Shown: piece by piece, positions 33,279 to 42,807 of the stretch
How the letters are laid out: each line of letters opens with the position of its first letter
Position numbering within the stretch: position 1 is the stretch's first letter
Assembly (NCBI RefSeq): GCF_902499115.1
Contig: NZ_CABVPN010000001.1
Coordinates: 310,001-374,000, forward strand
Source of the DNA: Burkholderia diffusa
GTDB taxonomy: Bacteria; Pseudomonadota; Gammaproteobacteria; Burkholderiales; Burkholderiaceae
Direction: 5' to 3'
Length of the DNA stretch: 64,000 nucleotides
Made by a program: the position numbers and the translations under genes
Notes under the pieces: model-generated
Databases searched by the model: none
Told to the model about the DNA's origin: nothing
The model's input: the letters and a program-made list of their open reading frames with translations, nothing else

Positions 33279-34790
33279 TTATTCGACGTGCTCGCCGTGC
33301 AGGATCACGTCGAGGCCTTCGCGCTCTTCCTCTTCGGACACGCGCAAACCAATCGTCAGGTCGATCAGCTTGAGCAGCACGAAGCTCAGCACGCCGCTGT
33401 AGACCAGCGTGATCAGCACGCCCTTCGCCTGCAGCAGCAGGCTGCCGTCGGCGCCGCCGATGTCCTTGACCGCGAACACGCCCGTCAGCAGCGCGCCGAG
33501 AATCCCGCCCACGCCGTGCACGCCGAACGCATCGAGCGAATCGTCGTAGCCGAGCTTCGACTTGAGCCACGTCGCCGACCAGAAGCAGACCACGCCTGCC
33601 GCGATGCCGATCACGAGCGCACCCGCCACGCCGACGAAGCCGGCAGCCGGGGTGATCGCCACGAGACCCGCGACCGCGCCCGACACGATGCCGAGCACCG
33701 ACGGCTTGCCCTTCGCGACCCACTCGGCAAACATCCAGCCGAGCGCCGCGCAGGCCGTCGCCACTTGCGTGGTCAGCATCGCGAAGCCGGCACGGCCGTC
33801 AGCCGCGACCGCCGAACCCGCGTTGAAGCCGAACCAGCCGACCCACAGCATCGAGCCGCCGATCATCGTCAGCACGAGGTTGTGCGGCGCCATCGATTCG
33901 CGGCCGTAGCCGACGCGCTTGCCGAGCACGAGGCACGACATCAGGCCCGCGATACCGGCGTTGATGTGCACCACCGTGCCGCCCGCGAAGTCGAGCACGC
34001 CGTCGGCCGACAGCCAGCCGGTCGGCTCCCACACCATGTGCGCGATCGGCACATAGACGATCAGCGACCAGAGCGTCATGAACACGAGCATCGCCGAGAA
34101 CTTCATCCGGTCGGCGAACGCGCCGCAGATCAGTGCCGGCGTGATGATCGCGAACGTCATCTGGTAGACGAAGTAGACCGATTCCGGAATCGTCGTCGCC
34201 AGGTGGCTGACGGTCAGCGTGGTCGCCTTGTCGCCCTTCACGTAGGTCATCCCGTGCAGGAACGCGCGCGACAGGCCGCCGATGAAGCCGTTGCCCGGCG
34301 TGAACGCGAGGCTGTAGCCGACCACCGTCCACAGCACCGTGATCAGCGCGGTGATCGCGAAGCTCTGCATCACGGTCGCGAGCACGTTCTTCTTGCGGAC
34401 CATGCCCGCGTAGAACAGCGCGAGACCGGGGACCGTCATGAACAGCACGAGCGCGGTGGACGTCAGCATCCACGCGGTGTCGCCCGAGTTGATCTTCGAC
34501 GAATCGACGGAGAACGGCTCGGTCGGCGCGGCGGGTGCGGCCGGCGCGGACGCGGCGGCGGCAGCCGATGCGTCGGAGGCGGCGCCCGAAGCGGGTGCGG
34601 CGGCAGCGGCGGATGCGTCAGGCGCGGCGCTCGCCGTCGCGGCGGGTGCCGCGGCAGCCGATGCGTCGGAAGCCGTTGCGGCGGGCGCGGACGCAGCCGC
34701 GGCGGACGCCGCGTCGTCGGCGAGCGCGGGGCCGACACCGGCCGCGATCAGCGAGCCGGCCATCAGCAGGGACATCAGAAGTTTGCGCAT
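33279..34790 (-). CDS. amtB: Ammonium transporter AmtB with Ala-rich periplasmic extension
   Basis: 503 residues. A signal peptide ends ALADD at about residue 26; residues 27 to about 90 are a low-complexity Ala/Ser/Pro/Asp stretch with repeats like ASDASAAAA. The eleven-helix Amt domain then starts at DTAWMLTSTALVLFMTVPGLALFYAG. The channel histidines lie in GGTVVHINAG and FGVHGVGG. It conducts ammonia/ammonium and is gated by GlnK. It lies 33 bases downstream of glnK in a sigma-54-controlled unit. Confidence 0.96.
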   Translation of the reverse strand: MRKLLMSLLMAGSLIAAGVGPALADDAASAAAASAPAATASDASAAAAPAATASAAPDASAAAAAPASGAASDASAAAAASAPAAPAAPTEPFSVDSSKINSGDTAWMLTSTALVLFMTVPGLALFYAGMVRKKNVLATVMQSFAITALITVLWTVVGYSLAFTPGNGFIGGLSRAFLHGMTYVKGDKATTLTVSHLATTIPESVYFVYQMTFAIITPALICGAFADRMKFSAMLVFMTLWSLIVYVPIAHMVWEPTGWLSADGVLDFAGGTVVHINAGIAGLMSCLVLGKRVGYGRESMAPHNLVLTMIGGSMLWVGWFGFNAGSAVAADGRAGFAMLTTQVATACAALGWMFAEWVAKGKPSVLGIVSGAVAGLVAITPAAGFVGVAGALVIGIAAGVVCFWSATWLKSKLGYDDSLDAFGVHGVGGILGALLTGVFAVKDIGGADGSLLLQAKGVLITLVYSGVLSFVLLKLIDLTIGLRVSEEEEREGLDVILHGEHVE

Positions 34791-34823
34791 CTTGGATTTC
34801 CTCTTGTCGCTTGTCTTTGTCTG

Positions 34824-35162
34824 TTACAGCGCGTCTGCGCCGGTCTCCCCGGTCCGGATCCGAATCACTTGCTCGATCGGCGTGACGAAGATCTTCCCGT
34901 CGCCGATCTTGCCGGTGCGGGCGGCCCGCTCGATCGCCTCGACCGCCTGGTCGACCAGATCGTCGGACACGGCCGCCTCGATCTTCATCTTCGGCAGGAA
35001 GTCGACCACGTATTCGGCGCCCCGGTACAGCTCCGTGTGCCCCTTCTGGCGCCCGAACCCTTTCACCTCCGTGACCGTGATGCCGGAGACGCCGAGCGCT
35101 GAGAGCGCTTCGCGCGTCTCATCGAGCTTGAACGGCTTGATGATTGCGGTAATGAGTTTCAT
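34824..35162 (-). CDS. glnK: Nitrogen regulatory P-II protein GlnK
   Basis: 112 residues: MKLITAIIKPFKLDETREALSALG, the T-loop KGFGRQKGHTELYRGAEY with the uridylylated tyrosine, and GKIGDGKIFV for ATP/2-oxoglutarate binding. It senses nitrogen status and blocks AmtB when ammonium is plentiful. Linkage to amtB identifies it as GlnK rather than GlnB. Preceded at 61 bases by a sigma-54 promoter. Confidence 0.95.
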   Translation of the reverse strand: MKLITAIIKPFKLDETREALSALGVSGITVTEVKGFGRQKGHTELYRGAEYVVDFLPKMKIEAAVSDDLVDQAVEAIERAARTGKIGDGKIFVTPIEQVIRIRTGETGADAL

Positions 35163-35222
35163 GAAGTCCTCTCGCTGGGTGGTCCCGTCGAATTGGTTGG
35201 AATGGTGTGACGGTCTCTCCTC

Positions 35223-35238
35223 AGCAACTCGCATGCCA
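35223..35238 (-). promoter_or_regulatory. Sigma-54 promoter of glnK-amtB
   Basis: On the minus strand TGGCATGCGAGTTGCT. The GG and GC dinucleotides have the exact -24/-12 spacing of the consensus TGGCACG-N4-TTGCW. It is 61 bases upstream of the glnK ATG, as expected for an NtrC-activated nitrogen operon. Confidence 0.85.
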
Positions 35239-35485
35239 TGTTCGTGCGAACACCGCCTCGAACGGCTCTTAAACAGGGTCGCATCTGATGCTGAAAGGTG
35301 CGAAAGCCCGGCCGAATGGCCAACATGGCCCGGTTCGCTGGCGCGCCGAAAGGATCGTTGCTAGAGTGCACGCACGTCCCGGCTTACCGGGCCATTCACC
35401 CATGCGGGCGCCATGCCCGGAAATCGCGCCACGGGCGCACCATTTCCGGTCATGCGTGCATCATGGGCACGTATGCAACTGAAGA

Positions 35486-35502
35486 TGCACATTTTTTGTG
35501 CA
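35486..35502. promoter_or_regulatory. NtrC-type binding site (enhancer)
   Basis: TGCAC-ATTTTTT-GTGCA, a 17-bp palindrome matching the NtrC consensus TGCAC-N7-GTGCA. It is centred about 280 bases upstream of the predicted glnK start point, a usual enhancer distance, and about 24 bases upstream of the ubiK ATG. Confidence 0.75.
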
Positions 35503-35517
35503 AGGAAGGGAAATCTC

Positions 35518-35769
35518 ATGAAGCAACCCAGCGATGTTTTCAACGACCTGCAGTCGCGCGTCAGCGACCTGCTAAAAAACTCGCCGGCCAAGGATGTCGA
35601 GCGCAACGTGAAGGCCATGTTGTCGCAAGGCTTCTCGAAGCTCGATCTCGTCACGCGCGAGGAGTTCGACACGCAGGCACATGTGCTCGCCCGCACTCGC
35701 GTGCGTCTCGAGGAACTCGAGAAGCGCGTCGCGGAACTCGAGCAGAAGCTCGCAGCGCCCCAGGCCTGA
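35518..35769 (+). CDS. ubiK: Ubiquinone biosynthesis accessory factor UbiK (YqiC/BMFP family)
   Basis: 83 residues: MKQPSDVFNDLQSRVSDLL, then a C-terminal coiled coil (HVLARTRVRLEELEKRVAELEQKL). The two-part layout is the BMFP/UbiK pattern. In Enterobacteria UbiK binds UbiJ and supports the soluble ubiquinone synthesis complex. Its leader overlaps the NtrC-type palindrome; the ribosome binding site AAGGAAGGG is directly downstream of it. Confidence 0.9.
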   Translation: MKQPSDVFNDLQSRVSDLLKNSPAKDVERNVKAMLSQGFSKLDLVTREEFDTQAHVLARTRVRLEELEKRVAELEQKLAAPQA

Positions 35770-35853
35770 CGCCCCCACCCGACCGACTGGTCGGGGCGCG
35801 GGCCGCCTCGCGCGGCCCGCGCCTGCCCCCCGGAAATCAGCCAGTCGGCAAGC

Positions 35854-35914
35854 CGTTCCGTCGTTCTTCGCTGTTCCTCGCTCTTCGCAGTTCGTCGTTC
35901 CTCGTTCTTTTCCG
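35854..35914. repeat. Pyrimidine-rich degenerate tandem repeat
   Basis: About 60 bases built from variations of GTTCCTCG / GTTCTTCG (for example TCGTTCTTCGCTGTTCC and CAGTTCGTCGTTCCTCG). It lies in the 240-base gap between ubiK and yifB. It is a strand-biased C/T tract, unlike the surrounding sequence. Function unknown. Confidence 0.5.
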
Positions 35915-36009
35915 CGCCACGCCGGCAGCGCGCAACGATTCCTCCGATTCCCGCGGCATGCGGCCCTGAACGGCCGTCGCCCGTCCGATTCATCTACAGG
36001 AGCCTCGCC

Positions 36010-37644
36010 ATGTCGCTCGCCGTGGTGCGCAGTCGCGCGCCGGCGGCCGGCCGCGCGCCGGACGTCACCGTCGAAGTTCATCTTGCCAACGGGTTGCCGT
36101 CATTCTCGATCGTCGGCCTGCCTGATCTCGAAGTCCGCGAAAGCCGCGAGCGCGTGCGCGCCGCGCTGCAGAACTGCGGATTCGACTTCCCCGTCAGGCG
36201 TATCACCGTCAATCTCGCGCCGGCCGACTTGCCGAAGGAGTCGGGCCGCTTCGACCTGCCGATCGCGCTCGGCATCCTCGCCGCGAACGGCCAGCTCCCG
36301 GCCGACGCGCTGGCCGGCCGCGAATTCGCGGGAGAACTGTCGCTGACCGGCGCGCTGCGGCCGATGCGCGGCGCGTTCGCGATGGCGTGCGGCGCCGCGC
36401 GCGACTGGCGCGCGGGTCATGCCGAAGCGCAACTCGATTCCGGCGCCCGTTTCAGTTTCGATTCCAGCGGCCATGCCGGCGTCGATTGCGCCGCGATATC
36501 CGGCGAGACAGCCCCGTCGCGCCCGCCCGAGCTGTACCTGCCGCTCGACAGCGCGGCCGAGGCCGCGCTGGTGCCGGGCGTCACCGTGTTCGGCGCCCCC
36601 GACCTCCCCGCGCTGTGCGCGCACCTGGCCGGTGCGCCGGATGCCCGGCTCGCGCCGGTCGCGGCGCCCTGCCTCGATGGCGTGCCGGCGCCGGCCGCGC
36701 CCGATCTCGCGGACGTCGTTGGCCAACGCGGCGCCCGGCGCGCGCTCGAAGTCGCCGCCGCCGGCGGGCACCACATGCTGATGATCGGGCCGCCCGGCGC
36801 CGGCAAGTCGATGCTCGCCGCGCGGCTGCCCGGCCTCCTGCCGCCGCTGACCGACGACGAGGCGCTGACGTCGGCCGCGCTCCTTTCCGCGAGTCGCATC
36901 GGCTTCTCGCCCCCGCAGTGGCGGCGGCGCCCGTTCCGCTCGCCGCACCATTCGTCGAGCGCCGCCGCGCTGGTCGGCGGCCGCAACCCGCCTCAGCCGG
37001 GCGAGATCACGCTCGCGCACCTCGGCGTGCTGTTTCTCGACGAGTTGCCCGAATTCGACCGGCATGTGCTGGAAATGCTGCGCGAACCGCTGGAAGCGGG
37101 CCGCATCACGATCTCGCGCGCGGCCCAGCAGGCCGACTTCCCCGCCGCATGCCAGCTGATCGCCGCGATGAATCCGTGCCCGTGCGGGTGGCACGGCGAT
37201 CCGTCCGGGCGCTGCCGGTGCACGCCGGATGTCGCCACGCGCTACCTGCGCAAGCTGTCGGGCCCGTTGCTCGACCGGATCGACATCCAGATCGACCTGC
37301 CAGCGCTGTCGCCGGCCGAACTCGCGTCGCGCGCGACGGCACCGGGCGAGCCGAGCGCGGCGGTCGCCGCGCGGGTCGCCCAGGCGCGTGCGTTGCAGCT
37401 CGAGCGGCAGGGCAAGACCAATCACATGCTGAGCGGCCGCGAGACCGACGACCTGTGCCGACCGACCGACGACGGCGAGCGGCTGCTGCGCGAGGCCGGC
37501 GAGCGCTTCGGCTGGTCGGCGCGCGCGTATTTCCGCGTGCTGAAGGTCGCGCGCACGATCGCCGACCTGGCCGGCGACCCGTTGCCGACGGCCGCGCAGA
37601 TCGCCGAAGCGATCCGCTACCGGCGTGCGCTCACGGCGCTGTGA
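36010..37644 (+). CDS. YifB family Mg-chelatase-like AAA+ ATPase (ComM-like)
   Basis: 544 residues: N-terminal Lon-like fold (VEVHLANGLPSFSIVGLPDLEVRESRERV), AAA+ core with Walker A MIGPPGAGKSMLAARLPGLLP, Walker B LFLDELPEF and the cysteine-containing MNPCPCGW, and a C-terminal Mg_chelatase_C domain. In Vibrio the homologue ComM is a helicase that extends branch migration during natural transformation. Monocistronic, after ubiK. Confidence 0.93.
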   Translation: MSLAVVRSRAPAAGRAPDVTVEVHLANGLPSFSIVGLPDLEVRESRERVRAALQNCGFDFPVRRITVNLAPADLPKESGRFDLPIALGILAANGQLPADALAGREFAGELSLTGALRPMRGAFAMACGAARDWRAGHAEAQLDSGARFSFDSSGHAGVDCAAISGETAPSRPPELYLPLDSAAEAALVPGVTVFGAPDLPALCAHLAGAPDARLAPVAAPCLDGVPAPAAPDLADVVGQRGARRALEVAAAGGHHMLMIGPPGAGKSMLAARLPGLLPPLTDDEALTSAALLSASRIGFSPPQWRRRPFRSPHHSSSAAALVGGRNPPQPGEITLAHLGVLFLDELPEFDRHVLEMLREPLEAGRITISRAAQQADFPAACQLIAAMNPCPCGWHGDPSGRCRCTPDVATRYLRKLSGPLLDRIDIQIDLPALSPAELASRATAPGEPSAAVAARVAQARALQLERQGKTNHMLSGRETDDLCRPTDDGERLLREAGERFGWSARAYFRVLKVARTIADLAGDPLPTAAQIAEAIRYRRALTAL

Positions 37645-37683
37645 GCGCCTTCGGAGGACAAAATACGGCTGTCAAGACTTGAC

Positions 37684-37692
37684 TTATGCACA
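37684..37692 (+). promoter_or_regulatory. DnaA-box match (TTATGCACA)
   Basis: Fits the relaxed DnaA-box consensus TTWTNCACA. It lies 40 bases after the yifB stop codon and on the far side of the AT-rich run from the other two boxes. Confidence 0.5.
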
Positions 37693-37859
37693 ATTTCACG
37701 AACCCGGCCCCAGATCACCCTGCACGGCCGCCCTTTCGTCGAAAAAATCATATCCCGTTGTTTTTATTGATTTTTCTCAAGGGGAGCGTGAGCTGTCAAA
37801 TGCGCCGGAGGGCCGTCCGGCGCGGCTTTGCGGGAGATCCGGTCAACTTTTCAACAAAG

Positions 37860-37882
37860 TTATCCACATGCGCTGTGGATAG
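37860..37882. promoter_or_regulatory. Inverted pair of DnaA boxes
   Basis: TTATCCACA, the perfect high-affinity DnaA box, at 37860-37868. It faces TGTGGATAG at 37874-37882, which is one mismatch from consensus on the other strand. Together they form the inverted repeat TATCCACA-N5-TGTGGATA. Confidence 0.65.
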
Positions 37883-37977
37883 CCGAAAAATCCCCGCAAA
37901 ATCCGGCGATTAGCGTCGAAAGCTGCGAATGAACTTTCAATTGCCACGGGAGTCGGAGGCGCCCTCGCCGGCCGCTG

Positions 37978-38550
37978 TCAGTCGAGTTTGAACGAGCCGA
38001 AAAACTGGTCGAGTTGTTCCTGCGCGAGCGGCCGGTCGGCGATCGCGACGGCCTGGTACGCGTGCCGGCCCCGCGCCACGAGCCGCGCCACGATTGTCTT
38101 GTGGGAATGGTCGCCGCCGCTGGCCGCGCCCGCGATATGCAGTTCGAGCCCGTTTACCGCACCGCCGGCCGCGAGCGGCACCGGCACCGAGGCCGTCTCT
38201 GACACGCCTTCGAGATTGCGCGACAACCCGGCCCGCAGGAACTCGAGCGCCGCGCGGCGCGTATCGTCGCGATCGTCGGGCAGCGTCAGCGTGCCGACCG
38301 CGAACACCGCGCCGTCGACATGCGCGGCCTGCATCCGCATCGGCATCGACGCACCGCCGACCGCCACCGGCTGATCCTCGACGGTCGGCTTCGCCGGCAG
38401 GTCGATCGTGTAGCCGGCGTCGTTGTGCAGCGTACGCCAGTCATATGACGGCGAGCACGCGGCCAGCGCCGCGCTCACGCACGCGAGCGCGGCGAAGTGT
38501 CGCAGGGGGCGAAAAAGGGGGCGCAACGAATGGAGAACTTCCTTCGGCAT
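37978..38550 (-). CDS. Putative lipoprotein, function unknown
   Basis: 190 residues: signal sequence with lipobox LAAC (VSAALAACSPSYDW), then a compact soluble domain (YTIDLPAKPTVEDQPVAVGG, HVDGAVFAVGTLTLPDD, LEFLRAGLSRNLEG, QLDQFFGSFKLD). The domain resembles small proteobacterial proteins that measure a YTIDLP-type beta sandwich; I do not recognise a named family. The ATG at 38550 (MPKEVLHS) is chosen over an upstream in-frame ATG because the signal sequence is complete from there. Confidence 0.75.
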   Translation of the reverse strand: MPKEVLHSLRPLFRPLRHFAALACVSAALAACSPSYDWRTLHNDAGYTIDLPAKPTVEDQPVAVGGASMPMRMQAAHVDGAVFAVGTLTLPDDRDDTRRAALEFLRAGLSRNLEGVSETASVPVPLAAGGAVNGLELHIAGAASGGDHSHKTIVARLVARGRHAYQAVAIADRPLAQEQLDQFFGSFKLD

Positions 38551-38712
38551 GGCAGTGATGGGGACAGGCAAAACGCCATTATCCGCCGAAGCCGACGCCC
38601 GGTATGCGCGGCGGCCGCCGGTGCATGCGCCGCATTCGCGCTAAAATGAGCGCCGAATTTCGACGTCCTTTGCATCGATCCGCGTCATCGACCGACTCCG
38701 AGAGCACCGCAG

Positions 38713-39249
38713 ATGAACACCACGCCTCCCGCCCAGCGCCGCACCGGCCCCGCCCGCTATATCGTCGCGGCCGTCGTCGTCGCGGCCATCGCCGTTGCCG
38801 GCTTCTTCGCGTTCAACGGCAAGTCCACCGTGCCGGACGCCACGTTCACGCTGCTGTCGGGCCAGAAGGTGTCGACGGCCGGCGACCTGAAAGGCAAGGT
38901 CTACCTCGTGAATTTCTGGGCGACGAGCTGCGCGACCTGCATGCAGGAAATGCCGCAGATGGTCGATACCTACAATCGCTTCAAGGGCCAGGGGCTGGAA
39001 TTCGTCGCGGTCGCGATGAACTACGATCCGCCGATGTACGTCGCGAACTACGCGCAGACGCGCCAGCTGCCGTTCAAGGTCGCGCTCGACGACGGCAGCG
39101 TCGCGAAGCAGTTCGGCAACGTGCAGCTCACGCCAACGACCTTCGTCGTCGACAAGGACGGCAAGATCCTGAAGCGCTACGTCGGCGCCCCGCAATTCGC
39201 GGAACTCGACGCGCTGCTCAAGAAGGCGCTCGACGGCAACGCGGCCTGA
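38713..39249 (+). CDS. TlpA-like membrane-anchored thioredoxin
   Basis: 178 residues: one N-terminal helix (RYIVAAVVVAAIAVAGFFAF), then a thioredoxin fold with the active site in VNFWATSCATCMQEMP (CATC, a CxxC). The cis-proline is in LTPTTFVVDKDGKIL. TlpA-type proteins reduce disulfides in the periplasm, for example in cytochrome c or oxidase assembly. Single gene, closed by a terminator that touches the convergent dctD stop codon. Confidence 0.92.
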   Translation: MNTTPPAQRRTGPARYIVAAVVVAAIAVAGFFAFNGKSTVPDATFTLLSGQKVSTAGDLKGKVYLVNFWATSCATCMQEMPQMVDTYNRFKGQGLEFVAVAMNYDPPMYVANYAQTRQLPFKVALDDGSVAKQFGNVQLTPTTFVVDKDGKILKRYVGAPQFAELDALLKKALDGNAA

Positions 39250-39300
39250 GCGCCGCACGACAGGACTCGCGGGGGCGTCCACTGCGCCCTGCTCCGCACC

Positions 39301-39346
39301 ACGGACCGCCCGACCGGCCAGCCCGGTTCCGCGGTCCGTCTCTTTT

Positions 39347-39347
<1 letters not shown>
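39301..39347 (+). terminator. Rho-independent terminator after the TlpA-like gene
   Basis: Outer stem ACGGACCGC/GCGGTCCGT enclosing a nested ACCGG-N5-CCGGT hairpin, followed by CTCTTTTT. The T run abuts the stop codon of the convergent response-regulator gene. Confidence 0.78.
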
Positions 39348-40702
<1,355 letters not shown>

Positions 40703-40793
40703 CTTGGTCACTTGCTCCTGACAGGCCGCGCGGCGCGGGTGCGCGCGGCTCTCGTTGATGCCGGTCGTGCGGCGAACGGGTTTGCGGCGAGTC

Positions 40794-42803
40794 CTAGTGC
40801 GAGCCCGCCGGCTCGGACACCGAGTCCGGATGATGCGTGCGCGCGCGCCGCAGCGTCAAGACGAACAGCGCGCCGCCGGACGGTGCATTGCGCGCGGTCA
40901 GCGCGCCGCCCGCGTCGCTCGCGATCGACGACGAGATCGCGAGGCCCAGCCCGAGCCCGCGCCCCATTTCCTTGGTCGTGAAGAACGGCTCGAACAAGCG
41001 TGGCAGCAAGTCGGGCGCGATGCCGGAGCCGTTGTCGCGTACCTCGATCGCGAGCGTCGCGACCGACACCGCGATCGTCACTTCGATTGCCGGTGCCGCG
41101 ACGCCCGCGACCGCGTCGAGCGCGTTGCCGAGCAGGTTGATCAGCACCTGTTCGAGACGCAAGTCCTCGCAGCGGGCGACGAGTTCCGGATAGTCGCCCG
41201 CGAGGTCGAGCGGCGCATCCTGCGCGGGCGATACGGTCGCATCCTGCAGCGTCAGCGTGAGCGCGACGCCGTGCAGCCGGTCGCCGAGCAGCGACAGCAC
41301 GCTGCGCAGCGCGCGCACGACGAGCGCCCGTTCGTTGCGCGGCTTCGCGCGGCCGACGAACAGCTTCAGCTGGTTGGTGATCTTGCCCATCCGCTCGGTC
41401 AGCGCGGCGATCGCCTCGAGGTTTTCGCGCGCGGCCGCCTGCTCGCCTCGATCGAGCAGCACGCGCGTGTTGTCCGAGAAGCTGCGCAGCGCCGCGAGCG
41501 GCTGGTTCAGTTCATGCGTGATGCCGGCCGCCATCTGGCCGAGCGCGGCGAGCTTGCTCGCCTGGATCAGTTCGTCGTGCGCGGCGCGCAATTCCTGTTC
41601 CGCGCGGATCCGGTCGCCGACTTCCTTCTGCAATTGCTCGTTCGCCTCCGACAGGTCGGCCGTGCGCTCCTCGACGCGCCGGTTCAGCTCGGCATACGCC
41701 TGCTGCAGCAGTGCGCGGCCGCGGATCATCTCGCGCACGCGTGCGCGGCGCATGCGCCAGTAGAACGCGAGCAAGGCGACCGACACGAAGCCGAAGCCGG
41801 TGACGATCGTCGCATTGCGCGCGTCGGCGTCGATGGGCGCGATCGGCGCGAGCGTCACCAGCAGCCAGTCGGGTTCGCCGATCCGCCGCTTGCTGGCGAG
41901 GAAGCGCGGCGCGCGCAGGCCGGGACCGAGACGCACGATCTCCGCGTCGGCGTCGAGCACCTGCTCGACGCGCAGCGGCAGCGGCGTGACGGGTTGCTGC
42001 GCGTACTGGCGCGTCTCGTAGATCGACGCGGCGACGGGCCCCGTCAACGGATGCAGCGTGTGGTATTTCCACGCGGGCACGGACGACAGGAACACGACGC
42101 CGTGATCGTCCGCGACGACGAGCGGCTCGGACGCGTCGGCGCCCTGGAACCATTCGAGATTGAGCTTCACGACGACGACGCCCGCGATCCTGCCGTCGCG
42201 CCACACCGGCTGCGAGATGTAGTAGCCGGGATCGCGCGAGATCGTGCCGATCCCGAAGAAGCGGCCGACCTGGCCGCCCATCGCATCGATGAAATACGGA
42301 CGAAACTGGTATCCGGTCCCGACGAAGCTGTCGGGCGCGCGCCAGTTGCTGGCGGCGACGCACAGGCCGTCCGCGCCGATCACGTAGGTGACGGTCGCGT
42401 GCGCGTGTTCGTTGAGGTCTTCGAGATAGCGGTTCGCGCGCGCGGTGAAATCGGCGCGCTTCGGCTCGGCGAGCAGGTCCAGGACGTACGGGTGGCTGCC
42501 GAGCAGATAAGGCAGCGACTCGTAACGGTCGAGCGTGCTCTTGAGCGCGTTGGTGGTGCGGTCGGCCCGCACCGCGGCGTTGCGCTGCAGCTCGGCGACG
42601 CCGCGCCGCCACGTGATGGTCCACGTCAGCGCGCACGCCGCCGCGAGCGCGGCGGCAAGCATGACGAGGATGAGCAGGCGGCGCTTCACGGACGTGACTT
42701 CCTGGCGATGCGGATCGCCTATTGTGTCATAGGGCTCCATATCGCCGCCCGGGCCGCCGCGCGGCGCACCGCCCGCGGGCGGTGCCGCCGCCTGCTCATT
42801 CAT
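40794..42803 (-). CDS. dctB: C4-dicarboxylate sensor histidine kinase DctB
   Basis: 669 residues: an N-terminal Gly/Pro-rich tail, TM1 (LLILVMLAAALAAACALTW), a large periplasmic double-Cache sensor (about 65-330, with GTGYQFRPYFIDAM and GYYISQPVW), TM2, a coiled coil, HisKA (AAGITHELNQPLAALRSF) and HATPase (DNGSGIAPDLLPRLFEPFFTTKEMGRGLGLGL). It senses succinate-like acids and phosphorylates DctD. It begins four bases after dctA ends. Confidence 0.95.
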   Translation of the reverse strand: MNEQAAAPPAGGAPRGGPGGDMEPYDTIGDPHRQEVTSVKRRLLILVMLAAALAAACALTWTITWRRGVAELQRNAAVRADRTTNALKSTLDRYESLPYLLGSHPYVLDLLAEPKRADFTARANRYLEDLNEHAHATVTYVIGADGLCVAASNWRAPDSFVGTGYQFRPYFIDAMGGQVGRFFGIGTISRDPGYYISQPVWRDGRIAGVVVVKLNLEWFQGADASEPLVVADDHGVVFLSSVPAWKYHTLHPLTGPVAASIYETRQYAQQPVTPLPLRVEQVLDADAEIVRLGPGLRAPRFLASKRRIGEPDWLLVTLAPIAPIDADARNATIVTGFGFVSVALLAFYWRMRRARVREMIRGRALLQQAYAELNRRVEERTADLSEANEQLQKEVGDRIRAEQELRAAHDELIQASKLAALGQMAAGITHELNQPLAALRSFSDNTRVLLDRGEQAAARENLEAIAALTERMGKITNQLKLFVGRAKPRNERALVVRALRSVLSLLGDRLHGVALTLTLQDATVSPAQDAPLDLAGDYPELVARCEDLRLEQVLINLLGNALDAVAGVAAPAIEVTIAVSVATLAIEVRDNGSGIAPDLLPRLFEPFFTTKEMGRGLGLGLAISSSIASDAGGALTARNAPSGGALFVLTLRRARTHHPDSVSEPAGSH

Positions 42804-42807
42804 GACG

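Larger units (their letters stand above)
35163..35517. other. Divergent regulatory region glnK / ubiK
   Basis: 355 bases without a gene. It carries the sigma-54 promoter of glnK (35223-35238) and the NtrC-type palindrome (35486-35502). No clear sigma-70 promoter for ubiK was identified. Confidence 0.6.
37645..37977. other. Intergenic region with DnaA boxes and AT-rich core
   Basis: 333 bases. Contents in order: TTATGCACA (37684-37692), an AT-rich run (37738-37779), hairpin GCGCCGGA-N6-TCCGGCGC (37802-37823), TTATCCACA (37860-37868) and an inverted TGTGGATAG (37874-37882). The hairpin may end the yifB transcript. The rest has an origin-like composition, although no replication genes are adjacent. 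Confidence 0.6.

Noticed and set aside
32830..33723. A minus-strand open frame bridging the amtB-gshA gap.
   Set aside because: It runs through the amtB terminator and out of frame through both flanking genes, with an Arg/Gly/Ala-biased composition.
35361..35993. A minus-strand open frame over ubiK, including the pyrimidine repeat (translated as a Glu/Arg/Lys-rich stretch).
   Set aside because: It is antisense to the recognisable UbiK and lacks a ribosome binding site.
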